A DNA stretch of 64,000 bases from Brevibacillus_F sp035644815 (GCA_035644815.1 DASQNU010000188.1:9682-73681), one strand, 5' to 3'; shown: positions 1 through 8,225, numbered from the stretch's first letter. The notes: generated by a model from the letters alone, not told the origin. Program-made: numbers and translations.

Positions 1-2
1 AT

Positions 3-407
3 TTCCATACAGATCCATTGAGCCATGTTGAACAAGCCGTGGAAGCCATGAATGTGGGCATCCTCTATTCTGGCGAAGGGCGGGGACAGACCAAGGTCAT
101 TGAAAGGGTACTAGCCTTCTTGCACGAAAATTACCAAGAAGATATCACCATGGAGCAGGCGGCCGAATATGTGAACTTAAGTCCTTTTTATTTCAGTAAA
201 ATGTTCAAGCTGCATAGCGGAGAGACGTTTAGCGATTATTTGACGCGGTTGCGCATCGACCAAGCGAAAAGGCTCATTGCGAATCAAGACCTGAGCCTGA
301 AGGAAATTTGCTTTAAGGTCGGGTATAAGGATCCGAACTACTTCAGCCGGGTTTTCAAGAAGGTCACGGGATTAACGCCAACAGAATATCGCCAAAAACG
401 GCTATAG
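3..407 (+). CDS. AraC-type response regulator, C-terminal part (cut by window edge)
   Basis: The reading frame is open to the window start, so only the C-terminal ~130 residues are visible. They carry two helix-turn-helix units of the AraC type: AAEYVNLSPFYFSKMFK is the first, and ICFKVGYKDPNYFSRVFKK followed by TGLTPTEYR is the second and the family signature. Such domains close YesN-type response regulators that sit beside sugar ABC importers, and the next genes are a xylose-type importer, so this is probably its activator. The receiver domain and any partner kinase would lie upstream and are not seen. A clear terminator follows the stop, so it is transcribed apart from xylF. Confidence 0.85.
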   Translation, partial: FHTDPLSHVEQAVEAMNVGILYSGEGRGQTKVIERVLAFLHENYQEDITMEQAAEYVNLSPFYFSKMFKLHSGETFSDYLTRLRIDQAKRLIANQDLSLKEICFKVGYKDPNYFSRVFKKVTGLTPTEYRQKRL

Positions 408-435
408 TCCTTGTTCCAAGACAAGGACTTTTTTG
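406..435 (+). terminator. Rho-independent terminator after the AraC-type regulator
   Basis: A perfect 9-bp stem (AGTCCTTGT at 406-414 with ACAAGGACT at 421-429) has a 6-nt loop and is followed by a run of T. It overlaps the stop codon. Confidence 0.85.
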
Positions 436-459
436 TTGTGGAAACAAATTGGTGCTAGA

Positions 460-488
460 TTTTGGGAAATATGAACAGTTTCCCAAAA
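460..488. repeat. Perfect 10-bp inverted repeat in xylF leader
   Basis: TTTTGGGAAA at 460-469 and TTTCCCAAAA at 479-488 flank a 9-nt spacer. There is no T-run after it, so an operator or mRNA structure is likelier than a terminator. It lies about 125 bp upstream of xylF and just before a strong Shine-Dalgarno of a 14-codon ORF. Confidence 0.6.
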
Positions 489-502
489 CGGAGGTTAAAC
501 CA

Positions 503-547
503 ATGCGGATTTTGCACAAACAAGTGAAGATCGTTTTGATTTGGTAA
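503..547 (+). CDS. Possible 14-codon leader ORF before xylF
   Basis: ATG at 503 is preceded by GGAGG at 490-494 with suitable spacing and runs 14 codons (MRILHKQVKIVLIW) to TAA at 545. No family can be assigned to so short a peptide. The case for it is only the strong ribosome-binding site and its place between an inverted repeat and xylF, where a leader peptide could act. It may be chance. Confidence 0.25.
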   Translation: MRILHKQVKIVLIW

Positions 548-573
548 AGCGAGCCCGGATGCTACGATGAAAA

Positions 574-587
574 TGTAAGCGCAATCA
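574..587 (+). promoter_or_regulatory. cre-like site (CcpA) upstream of xylF
   Basis: TGTAAGCGCAATCA matches the catabolite-responsive consensus TGWAANCGNTNWCA at all but one position. It sits 25 bp before the xylF start, where CcpA binding would block expression of a secondary-sugar importer when glucose is present. Confidence 0.55.
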
Positions 588-611
588 TTCGAAAAAAGAG
601 GGGGAACCAAC

Positions 612-1724
612 ATGATGAAATGGGGCAAAAAACTTGGTCTCGGCGCCGCAGTGATGGCATTGGCGGTCTCCATTACCGGTTGCGGAGTCGTCTCCACCGG
701 TGAGCAGCCAGCGGCACAAGAAGCAGGGCAAAAACAGGAAGCCCAGAGTACGGAAAAGAAGGATGACAAAATTGTGATCGGCATGTCCATGGACACTCTC
801 AAGGAAGAACGCTGGCAAAAAGATCGCGATATTTTCATCGCTAAGGTTGCAGAACTCGGCGGAGAAGTAAAAGCGCTCGCAGCCGATGGAAATGATGCTA
901 CGCAACTGAGCCAGGCGGAACAGTTAATTTCCCAAGGCGTGGATGTGTTGGTTGTCATACCACATAATGCGGAAGCAACCGCACCCATTGTGGAAAAAGC
1001 CCACAAAGAAGGGATCAAGGTGATCTCTTATGACCGTCTCATCAAGAACTCCGATGTCGATTACTATCTCTCCTTTGACAATGTCCGGGTTGGAGAAATG
1101 CAGGCACAGGCGATCGTAGAAAAAGCGCCAAAAGGAAATTACGTATATATCGGCGGAGCCGACACGGATAACAATGCTCACATGTTTAAAGAAGGCGCAA
1201 TGAACGTACTGAAGCCCTTGGTGGAAAAAGGCGACGTCAAAATCGTCTATGATCAGTTCTCCAAAGACTGGAAGCCGGAAGAGGCATTGAAGAATATGGA
1301 AAATGCCCTGACAGCCAACAACAATGATGTTCAAGCGGTCGTAGCTGCGAACGATGGGACTGCAGGCGGTGCAATCCAGGCACTGACTGCCCAAGGATTG
1401 GCAGGGAAGGTTCCCGTTTCCGGACAAGATGCAGACCTTGCTGCGGTACAGCGCATCGCAGAAGGGACACAAACGATGACGGTCTACAAACCCATTACAG
1501 CGATCGCTTCAAAAGCTGCCGAAATGGCGGTTGCTTTGGCAAAAGGAGAAACCGTCCAGGCAGACAAGAAAGTAAACAACGGCAAGATCGATGTGCCATC
1601 CATTTTGTTAGATCCAATCCCCGTCACAAAAGAAAACCTTGCAGATACGGTGATCAAGGATGGATTCCACAAGCTGGAAGACGTCTATAAGAATGTTCCG
1701 CAGGATCAATGGCCGAAGAGATAA
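612..1724 (+). CDS. xylF: D-xylose-type ABC transporter substrate-binding lipoprotein
   Basis: A 370-residue sugar-binding protein of the periplasmic-binding-protein class I fold. The N-terminus is a lipoprotein signal with lipobox ITGC (Cys24), so it is tethered outside the membrane. Features of the xylose/ChvE group include the start VIGMSMDTLKEERWQKD, the sugar-contact segment ISYDRLIKNSDVDYY and the closing DPIPVTKENL. The ATG at 612 (an ATG also follows at 615) has GAGGGGG upstream. It is the first gene of xylF-xylG-xylH; a hairpin after the stop may protect its mRNA and give the usual excess of binding protein. The exact sugar is inferred from family resemblance. Confidence 0.88.
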   Translation: MMKWGKKLGLGAAVMALAVSITGCGVVSTGEQPAAQEAGQKQEAQSTEKKDDKIVIGMSMDTLKEERWQKDRDIFIAKVAELGGEVKALAADGNDATQLSQAEQLISQGVDVLVVIPHNAEATAPIVEKAHKEGIKVISYDRLIKNSDVDYYLSFDNVRVGEMQAQAIVEKAPKGNYVYIGGADTDNNAHMFKEGAMNVLKPLVEKGDVKIVYDQFSKDWKPEEALKNMENALTANNNDVQAVVAANDGTAGGAIQALTAQGLAGKVPVSGQDADLAAVQRIAEGTQTMTVYKPITAIASKAAEMAVALAKGETVQADKKVNNGKIDVPSILLDPIPVTKENLADTVIKDGFHKLEDVYKNVPQDQWPKR

Positions 1725-1741
1725 GGCTGATCATGATGAGT

Positions 1742-1768
1742 ATAGGACGGTCCTCAAGGCTGTCCTAT
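1742..1768 (+). repeat. Stem-loop between xylF and xylG
   Basis: ATAGGAC at 1742-1748 pairs with GTCCTAT at 1762-1768, with no T-run. Hairpins at this position in ABC operons commonly stabilise the mRNA of the binding-protein gene or attenuate downstream transcription. The role here is inferred from position. Confidence 0.5.
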
Positions 1769-1797
1769 GCTCCATCATGCAAAGGGGAGTTGACGGC

Positions 1798-3309
1798 ATG
1801 TACGCGCTGGAAATGATCGAGATTACAAAGGAATTTCCTGGAGTGAAAGCATTGGATCGCGTGAGTTTCAAAGTAAAAAAAGGCGAAATCCATGCTTTGT
1901 GCGGTGAAAATGGAGCCGGGAAATCGACACTCATGAAAGTGCTCAGCGGCCTGTATCCAGCTGGTACCTATCAGGGTGAAATACGGATCGAAGGCGAGAA
2001 AAAAGAATTTCATCAAATTACGGATGCAGAGACTGCCGGCATTGCCATCATTCACCAAGAATTGGCATTGGTCAAAGATATGACGGTGGGAGAGAATATT
2101 TTTCTTGGTGCCGAACCTACCAAACGAGGAGTGATCCAGTGGGATGAACTCTACCATCAAGCGGCTGGGTGGCTGAAAAAGGTAGGGTTGAAAGTCAGCC
2201 CCGAGACGAAGATCGGAACCCTTGGAATCGGCCAACAACAGCTCGTTGAGATTGCCAAAGCGTTATCCAAGAACACAAAGATCCTTATACTGGACGAACC
2301 GACAGCAGCCCTCACGGAAAGTGAGGTGGAAATCCTCATGGGCCTCCTCCATCAATTGAGAGAAAATGGCGTTTCTTGCATTTACATTTCCCATAAAATG
2401 CCGGAAGTGTTTCGGCTTGCTGACAGTATTACCATCCTCCGCGATGGCCGCACCATCGGGACGTTGAACAGCAAGGAAGCGGATGACGATAAGGTTGTAT
2501 CTCTGATGGTAGGGCGAGAGCTGACAGAACGATACCCGCGCGTAAAGCGTACACCACTGGAAACAGTGCTAGAAGTCAGGAATTATTCTGTATGGCATAA
2601 AGATATACCAGGCAAGCAAGTGATCAAGAATGTCAATCTTACGCTGAGAAAAGGAGAAATCTTGGGGATTGCAGGTCTGATGGGTGCAGGACGATCCGAA
2701 TTGGTCATGAGCCTTTTTGGGGCTTACGAGGGCAAAGCGGAAGGTGACGTACTGATTGAGGAAAAACCGGTGCAGATCTGTTCCGTCCAAGAGGCGATTC
2801 AAGCCGGTTTGGCTCTCGTCACGGAAGACAGAAAGCGGCTTGGATTGGTATTAGGGATGGATATTAAGACGAATACCACGATGGCGGCACTCGAGAAGGT
2901 CAGCAAATGGGGCATCATCAATGCTAATGAGGAAATCAAATGGGGCCAAAGGTATGTAGATGATTTACGAACGAAAACGCCTTCCATGGAAACAACGGTG
3001 GGAACACTTTCCGGAGGGAATCAGCAGAAGGTTGTCCTAGGAAAATGGCTGATGGCTGACCCGAAAATCCTCATTCTTGATGAACCAACCAGGGGAATTG
3101 ATGTCGGCGCCAAGTACGAGATCTATCATTTGATGAACAAGTTGGTGGAGCAAGGCGTTTCCATCATCATGATATCATCCGAACTTCCCGAAGTGCTGGG
3201 AATGAGTGACCGCATATTGGTCATGAGAGACGGGACATTCGTCAAAGAAATAGACTGGCGAGAAGCCACACAGGAAAACATTATGCTGGCTGCAACAGGG
3301 GGGAAATAA
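1798..3309 (+). CDS. xylG: Xylose-type sugar ABC transporter, double ATPase
   Basis: A 503-residue protein with two ABC ATPase halves in tandem, as in XylG/RbsA/MglA. The first half has Walker A GENGAGKST (about residues 36-44) and Walker B ILILDEPTAAL. Its signature is the degenerate LGIGQQQLVEIAKAL. The second half has a degenerate Walker A (GLMGAGRSE), a canonical LSGGNQQKVVLGKWL signature and ILILDEPTRGID. I start it at ATG 1798 because AAAGGGGAG lies 9 bp upstream; the frame is open further upstream into xylF but has no ribosome-binding site there. It energises uptake through XylH. Confidence 0.9.
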   Translation: MYALEMIEITKEFPGVKALDRVSFKVKKGEIHALCGENGAGKSTLMKVLSGLYPAGTYQGEIRIEGEKKEFHQITDAETAGIAIIHQELALVKDMTVGENIFLGAEPTKRGVIQWDELYHQAAGWLKKVGLKVSPETKIGTLGIGQQQLVEIAKALSKNTKILILDEPTAALTESEVEILMGLLHQLRENGVSCIYISHKMPEVFRLADSITILRDGRTIGTLNSKEADDDKVVSLMVGRELTERYPRVKRTPLETVLEVRNYSVWHKDIPGKQVIKNVNLTLRKGEILGIAGLMGAGRSELVMSLFGAYEGKAEGDVLIEEKPVQICSVQEAIQAGLALVTEDRKRLGLVLGMDIKTNTTMAALEKVSKWGIINANEEIKWGQRYVDDLRTKTPSMETTVGTLSGGNQQKVVLGKWLMADPKILILDEPTRGIDVGAKYEIYHLMNKLVEQGVSIIMISSELPEVLGMSDRILVMRDGTFVKEIDWREATQENIMLAATGGK

Positions 3310-3311
3310 AT

Positions 3312-4499
3312 ATGCAAGCAAAGATAGATACGGATGAAATCACCATCTCCAAGCAAATCGGACTGAAGAATCTCCTGGGGAAAATGGATGTGCGTGCCTA
3401 TACGATGGTGGCAGCTGTCATCTTGATCTGGCTTCTGTTCGGAATCCTGAACGATACGTTTTTGACTGCCAGAAACCTGTCCAACCTGTTCACACAAATG
3501 TCAGTGACGGCGATTCTTGCCATTGGCATGGTCTTGGTCATTGTCGCTGGTCATATCGATTTATCAGTAGGGTCCCTCGTCGGGTTGACGGGTGGTGTCG
3601 CTGCCATTATAAGCAACTGGATGGGCATGCCTACATCAGCTGTAATCGTGGGAACCTTGGTCGTAGGTCTGCTGTTGGGGATGCTACAGGGCTGGTTGGT
3701 CGCATATCAGGCTATTCCTGCGTTTATCGTGACCTTGGGCGGAATGATGGCATTTCGGGGAGCTTTGATGGGGATCACAAAATCTACGACGATCTCCATA
3801 TCAGATCCGACCTTCGCGTTGCTAGGAAATGCTTATTTTGCAAAGGGTTTTGGCCTGATTATGGCCGTCGTTGCGATTTTTTTTCTCATATACTCGATGT
3901 TTAAAAATCGTAGATCCCGACAGAAATACGGGTTTGCAGTTCCCTCCCTTGCTCTCGACATAGGCAAAGTAGTGTTTTTCAGTCTTCTGATTGTCGCCTT
4001 TGTGTTGCTAATGAACAGCTATAAGGGAATTCCCTTTCCCATTATCTTTGTCATCCTTTTGGCCATATTGTTTACTTTTTTGTCGAAGAAGACGAGGTTT
4101 GGACGTCATGTGTATGCGATAGGTGGAAATGTGGAGGCAGCCCGTCTATCTGGGATCAACATTCGCGGGAAGACCATGATGGTTTTTTTGCTCAGCGGTC
4201 TGCTTTCTTCTATTGCCGCCTTGGTGCTGACTTCCAGACTGTCTTCGGCTACGATTTCTGCCGGGCAAATGTATGAGCTGGATGCCATTGCCGCATGCGT
4301 CATCGGGGGAACCTCCCTGATTGGTGGATCTGGAACCATCGTGGGAGCCATCATCGGAGCCCTGGTAATGACTTCTCTGGATAATGGAATGTCCTTGATG
4401 GGGCTTGAATCCTTCTGGCAGTATGTCGCAAAAGGAAGCATCCTCGTATTTGCCGTGTGGCTGGATATAACCAGCCGCAGAAAGCAGGCTGTAAAGTAA
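3312..4499 (+). CDS. xylH: Xylose-type sugar ABC transporter permease
   Basis: A 395-residue polytopic membrane protein of the BPD_transp_2 family, starting 2 bp after the xylG stop. It contains the family landmarks GMVLVIVAGHIDLSVGS early on and YAIGGNVEAARLSGI and CVIGGTSLIGGSGTIVGA towards the end. The length and extended central hydrophobic part fit XylH rather than the shorter RbsC. It forms the membrane channel with XylG and takes sugar from XylF. No pentose catabolic gene follows; the next sequence is a decayed aspartase. Confidence 0.9.
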   Translation: MQAKIDTDEITISKQIGLKNLLGKMDVRAYTMVAAVILIWLLFGILNDTFLTARNLSNLFTQMSVTAILAIGMVLVIVAGHIDLSVGSLVGLTGGVAAIISNWMGMPTSAVIVGTLVVGLLLGMLQGWLVAYQAIPAFIVTLGGMMAFRGALMGITKSTTISISDPTFALLGNAYFAKGFGLIMAVVAIFFLIYSMFKNRRSRQKYGFAVPSLALDIGKVVFFSLLIVAFVLLMNSYKGIPFPIIFVILLAILFTFLSKKTRFGRHVYAIGGNVEAARLSGINIRGKTMMVFLLSGLLSSIAALVLTSRLSSATISAGQMYELDAIAACVIGGTSLIGGSGTIVGAIIGALVMTSLDNGMSLMGLESFWQYVAKGSILVFAVWLDITSRRKQAVK

Positions 4500-4573
4500 G
4501 AGCGGTTTCAGCTTAAGGTTTTGATAATGAAGAAGACGGGAAGTAGTATAATTTCCAAAAAACGAGAGAAAAC

Positions 4574-4870
4574 GCTCCAATTCAAGGTGGGGCTGGGACT
4601 TCCATCAACATGAATGCCAACGAAGTGAATGCCAACCACGCCTTGAAAATTCTCGGTTTTGAGAAAGGCGATTATTTTCAGGTAAGCCCGAACACTCACG
4701 CAAAGTAGCTGCACGCATTTGCCAGAGAGGCGATTCTCTCAGGCAAATCTGTGCGCGAGCTATGCTTACAGCATAATGTATTGACAGAGGAAGAACTGGA
4801 TTTGATTCTCGATCCGTATGAGATGACACATCCAGGCATCGCTGGAGCTTCGCTTCTTTTGAATCAATGA
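4574..4870 (+). pseudogene. Aspartate ammonia-lyase remnant with internal deletion
   Basis: One frame encodes APIQGGAGTSINMNANEVNA and, shortly after, KGDYFQVSPNTH, the signature of the N-terminal third of aspartase. It stops at TAG 4706-4708. In the same frame the sequence resumes directly with the aspartase C-terminus: LSGKSVRELCLQHNVLTEEE, then DPYEMTHPGIAG, ending at TGA 4868. The central two thirds, including the SSxMPGKxN catalytic loop, are missing, as is the true N-terminus. This is a relic, not an enzyme. It has no good start codon with a ribosome-binding site. Confidence 0.85.
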
Positions 4871-4900
4871 GGCAAGGATAAAGTTACCTTTTTCAATCTG

Positions 4901-4930
4901 AAGCCATGCCTAATGACATGGCTTTTTTTG
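4901..4930 (+). terminator. Rho-independent terminator after the aspartase remnant
   Basis: AAGCCATG at 4901-4908 pairs with CATGGCTT at 4917-4924 and is followed by seven T. It probably ends transcription from the xyl operon. Confidence 0.85.
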
Positions 4931-4982
4931 CTTTTCCATACAAAACATAACCCCTGATCAAGTAAAATGAGTGCAATCACTT

Positions 4983-5849
4983 TTAAAATGCTTCCTGTTG
5001 AAGAATCAAACCATAGGTGTCAGGGCGGCGATCCCGAAGAAACTGCAGGAGATTGCGGGCCTCATCTATCTCTCTTTTGTTAATTTCCTGAATCAAGATC
5101 CCTTCCTCCTCATCGAGTGCCTGTAAAATTTCACCCATCGGATTACTGACAAAACTTCCTCCGTAAAAAGTCATGTTATGTTCCTGGCCGACACGGTTTA
5201 CCGCTGCAATGAACACGCCGTTTGAAATCCCATGACTTGAAATCGCCTTCTCCCAGATACGGCGTGTAGAAAGGTTGGGATGGTCGGGCTCCGAACCAAT
5301 CGCTGACGGATAAAATAAAATTTCGGCCCCTTGCAATGCTAAAATTCTTGCTACTTCCGGGAACCACTCATCCCAACAAATTCCGATTCCGATTTTGCCA
5401 AAGCGGGTTTCATAAACGGGATAACCAGTATTACCAGGGACAAAATAATATTTCTCATGATACTGTGGCCCGTCGGGAATATGATTTTTGCGGGTTGTCC
5501 CTAGATATTTTCCATCCGCGTCAAAAACGGCCGCACTGTTAAAATAAATCCCTCGTTCCGCTTTTTCGTAAAAAGGGACAATCAGGACGATCTCTAATCG
5601 TTTCGCTAGCTCGCTCATTGTTTGCAGGGTCTGGCTGTTGATCGATGCAGAAAGCTCATAGTTCTTCACCGAAACCGTCTGAGGAAAGTATTGGGAATCG
5701 AATAATTCCTGCAAACAGATAATTTGCGCACCCTTGCTGGCAGCTTCTTGGATCTTCTCGATGGTACGATTTACATTCGCCGCGACAACCTCCCCGCATG
5801 CCAATTGAATCAATCCAATGGTGACCTTTTCACTATGTAACGTTGCCAT
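4983..5849 (-). CDS. aguB: N-carbamoylputrescine amidase (carbon-nitrogen hydrolase)
   Basis: A 288-residue nitrilase-superfamily enzyme. The catalytic triad is Glu48 (CLQELF), Lys121 (TRKNHIPDG) and Cys158 (GICWDEWFPE). The stretch DSQYFPQ after the Glu and the segment HIPDGPQYHEKYYF are typical of N-carbamoylputrescine amidase, which makes putrescine, CO2 and ammonia from the product of agmatine deiminase. ATG at 5849 is chosen because AAGGAGG lies just upstream; the frame extends 23 codons further without a site. A near-perfect sigma-54 promoter precedes it, divergent from a sigma-54 activator gene. Its partner aguA lies 28 kb away in the same island. Confidence 0.9.
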   Translation of the reverse strand: MATLHSEKVTIGLIQLACGEVVAANVNRTIEKIQEAASKGAQIICLQELFDSQYFPQTVSVKNYELSASINSQTLQTMSELAKRLEIVLIVPFYEKAERGIYFNSAAVFDADGKYLGTTRKNHIPDGPQYHEKYYFVPGNTGYPVYETRFGKIGIGICWDEWFPEVARILALQGAEILFYPSAIGSEPDHPNLSTRRIWEKAISSHGISNGVFIAAVNRVGQEHNMTFYGGSFVSNPMGEILQALDEEEGILIQEINKREIDEARNLLQFLRDRRPDTYGLILQQEAF

Positions 5850-5900
5850 ACAAAATTTCCTCCTTATCACTTTACCTTTGATTTGTTCATGAAGGTTGTA

Positions 5901-5918
5901 TTGCAAATATAGTGCCAA
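5901..5918 (-). promoter_or_regulatory. Sigma-54 promoter of aguB
   Basis: On the minus strand TTGGCAC, five bases, then TTGCAA gives a GG-N10-GC match to the -24/-12 consensus. Predicted start of transcription is near 5891, about 40 nt before the aguB start. Confidence 0.85.
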
Positions 5919-6042
5919 TTCAGAAAATGCTGTAAAAATGCACCTATCAAGGTTATACTAAGCTTCAGTAATGAGAATTATCATTATTTAAGTGCCTCAA
6001 TTGTCAATTACTTCTTAAGCGTTAATTTGTAACAGGCATTTT

Positions 6043-6078
6043 AATGCAATTATGCATTGTGATGTAATTTCACATTGC
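6043..6078. promoter_or_regulatory. Two overlapping palindromes upstream of aguB promoter and activator gene (candidate enhancer)
   Basis: AATGCA-ATTA-TGCATT (6043-6058) overlaps a second dyad with arms GCAxTGTGA/TCACAxTGC (6054-6078). The first contains TGCAAT-TA-TGCATTG, repeated with only the two centre bases changed at 33185-33199 before aguA. It lies about 160 bp upstream of the predicted aguB start, a usual distance for a sigma-54 activator site, and also just upstream of the activator gene, so self-control is possible. Confidence 0.6.
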
Positions 6079-6097
6079 TAGATAGGGGGGAAGCGGA

Positions 6098-7357
6098 TTG
6101 CTCGGTAGGGTAAAAGAGAACAACAGATGGATTTTGCATGTGATGGAACACAATCGGGGAGAAATATTTAACGCCAAGCAATTGAAGGCATTGCGTGAGA
6201 ATACGAATGATGAGGATACCGTAGAGTATCTCCGTACATACATCGAAGAGAAGAAAGGTTCATTAGATGAGGGGAATATGGTTCAGGTTCAATATGCTGC
6301 CTTTCAATTTTTCATTATCAAAGAGGAATTTAAAATCTTCATTGCCTTGTCAGTAACGAATGAATCTTCCCCCCTTATCCGAAAAGAAGTCGACATATCC
6401 GAGCGAGAGACACCTTTTATCGCCCGCTCCATGAAAATGGCGGAGGTGATGGAGATTGTCAGAAAGGTTTCCTATGTTGATTCGACTGTTCTTATCCTCG
6501 GCCAATCAGGTGTCGGGAAAAGCATGATTGCGAAGATGATTCACAAATACAGCAGTCGCTCAAGCAATCCATTCGTCTCGGTTAATTGTGGAGCGATACC
6601 CGACTCGCTTATGGAAGCGGAGCTATTCGGCTACACAAGTGGAAGCTTCACAGGAGGGCAAAAAGGAGGAAAGAAGGGGATCTTCGAGGCGGCAAATGAA
6701 GGAACGGTTTTCTTGGATGAAATCGGAGAAATGCCGATGAATCTCCAAGTTAAGCTTCTGGAAGTCCTGCAGGAAAATTGCATTCGCCCCCTGGGAGCGA
6801 CAAAATCGGTTCCCGTTAATGTTCGAGTCATTGCAGCAACGAATCAAAACTTACAGGAACTAGTGCGGGAGAAAAGATTTCGTGAAGATCTTTATTATCG
6901 TTTAAATGTGGTTCCGTTCGAGATCCCACCGTTAAAAGAAAGAGTGGAGGACATTGAATATTTGGCCCGCCATTTCTTGAACCAGAAAATCAAGCAATAC
7001 GGCGTTTTCAAAAAGTTCCATCCTGATGTGGAAGAGGTTTTCAAGAAATATCACTGGCCGGGGAATGTGAGGGAACTGGAAAACATCATCGAAAGATTAT
7101 TTATTTTTACGGAAGCGAATGAAATACAGCTTACACATTTACCATCATTATTTCACTCATTGCAGAAAGAAACCGTTATGGAAAGCACGGAAAGTGGCAT
7201 CATGCCGTTGAAGGAAGCCAAAAAATTAATAGAGAAAAAATTAATCATGTCGGCGTACAACTTATACAAGAGCACATATAAAGTTGCTGAAGTGTTAGAA
7301 GTTGATCAATCTACCATAGCAAGAAAGGTAAAAGAATTCCGCGATGAAAGTAGGTAG
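6098..7357 (+). CDS. Sigma-54-dependent transcriptional activator (no PAS domain)
   Basis: A 419-residue enhancer-binding protein. About 105 N-terminal residues match no sensor domain I know. The AAA+ domain follows with Walker A GQSGVGKS (135-142), Walker B VFLDEIGE and the arginine-bearing FREDLYYRLN. The Fis-type helix-turn-helix is at about 393-413 (TYKVAEVLEVDQSTIARK). The sigma-54 contact loop reads GSFTGG (182-187) instead of GAFTGA, an unusual change at the last position. The start is TTG at 6098 behind AGGGGGG. It is divergent from aguB with a sigma-54 promoter between, so it very likely activates aguB and, by the shared motif, aguA. Confidence 0.9.
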   Translation: MLGRVKENNRWILHVMEHNRGEIFNAKQLKALRENTNDEDTVEYLRTYIEEKKGSLDEGNMVQVQYAAFQFFIIKEEFKIFIALSVTNESSPLIRKEVDISERETPFIARSMKMAEVMEIVRKVSYVDSTVLILGQSGVGKSMIAKMIHKYSSRSSNPFVSVNCGAIPDSLMEAELFGYTSGSFTGGQKGGKKGIFEAANEGTVFLDEIGEMPMNLQVKLLEVLQENCIRPLGATKSVPVNVRVIAATNQNLQELVREKRFREDLYYRLNVVPFEIPPLKERVEDIEYLARHFLNQKIKQYGVFKKFHPDVEEVFKKYHWPGNVRELENIIERLFIFTEANEIQLTHLPSLFHSLQKETVMESTESGIMPLKEAKKLIEKKLIMSAYNLYKSTYKVAEVLEVDQSTIARKVKEFRDESR

Positions 7358-8162
7358 CATGGAGATGCTGACGATTGCGCTCGCACAACTGAAAGGAGCT
7401 TTATACGATAAAGGTTTCAATCTATATCGAGCCCTATCAACAATCCAGACATGCAAGGAAAAAAACGTCGATTATGTAATCTTTCCGGAATTATTCCTAT
7501 CTGGCTTTTTTATTCAAGATCAGGTAAAAGACCTAGCTGAACCCGTAGATGGCCCAAGCATCCAAGCGGTTCGCCAAAAAGCAAAGGAAACGGGAGTTGG
7601 CGTCATTATCGGCTTTCCAGAAGTGTACAGAAATCGCTTTTACAATTCGGCAGCTTTTATTGAAAGGGACGGAAGCCTCGCAGGGGTTTATCGAAAGATC
7701 CATCTCTTTGATAAAGAAATGGAGTATTTTACCTCTGGTGAAGAGTGTCCGACGTTTCAAACCGCAGCCGGGAGAATGGCTGTGATGATGACATTTGATG
7801 TGGAATTTCCCGAGCTATCCAGAATCTATGCAATCCAAGGTACGGAATTAATTTTGGTCCTCAATGCCCACAGCGTTCCCTATGAACCGCATCAAGAAAT
7901 CTTCTTGCGGGCCAGGGCGTTGGAAAATCAACTTTTTATAGCTGCTGCCAATAAAGTTGGACTTGAGAAAAATTCGGTATTCTTCGGAGAGAGCGCAGTG
8001 ATTACACCCGATGGCATGTTCCTTGAGAGGGGAGGAAACAACGAAGAGTTGATCGTAACCTCTCTTGACCTTTCAGACGTAAATAGGGTCAGAAAGGAGC
8101 ATTTGATGAAATATCTCGAGAATCGGCAAGGAAAACTATACAGCAAGTATGGATTAGCCTGA
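7344..8162 (+). CDS. Nitrilase-superfamily protein lacking the catalytic cysteine
   Basis: A 272-residue carbon-nitrogen hydrolase fold protein overlapping the activator gene by 14 bp, so co-transcribed. Numbered from ATG 7344, the catalytic Glu49 (FPELFLSGF) and Lys118 (YRKIHLF) are present. The nucleophile position reads MMTFDVEFPEL, with Thr150 where relatives have Cys (usually ICYDxEFPE). An active amidase is therefore doubtful; a regulatory or binding role is possible. ATG at 7359 is an alternative start. The gene is otherwise intact, without frameshift, which argues for retained function. Confidence 0.8.
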   Translation: MKVGSMEMLTIALAQLKGALYDKGFNLYRALSTIQTCKEKNVDYVIFPELFLSGFFIQDQVKDLAEPVDGPSIQAVRQKAKETGVGVIIGFPEVYRNRFYNSAAFIERDGSLAGVYRKIHLFDKEMEYFTSGEECPTFQTAAGRMAVMMTFDVEFPELSRIYAIQGTELILVLNAHSVPYEPHQEIFLRARALENQLFIAAANKVGLEKNSVFFGESAVITPDGMFLERGGNNEELIVTSLDLSDVNRVRKEHLMKYLENRQGKLYSKYGLA

Positions 8163-8225
8163 ATGGAATTGGGAACATTGCGCTAATTTTCATACTATTT
8201 TTTTCGGTTAGAAGGAGAGGACGCC

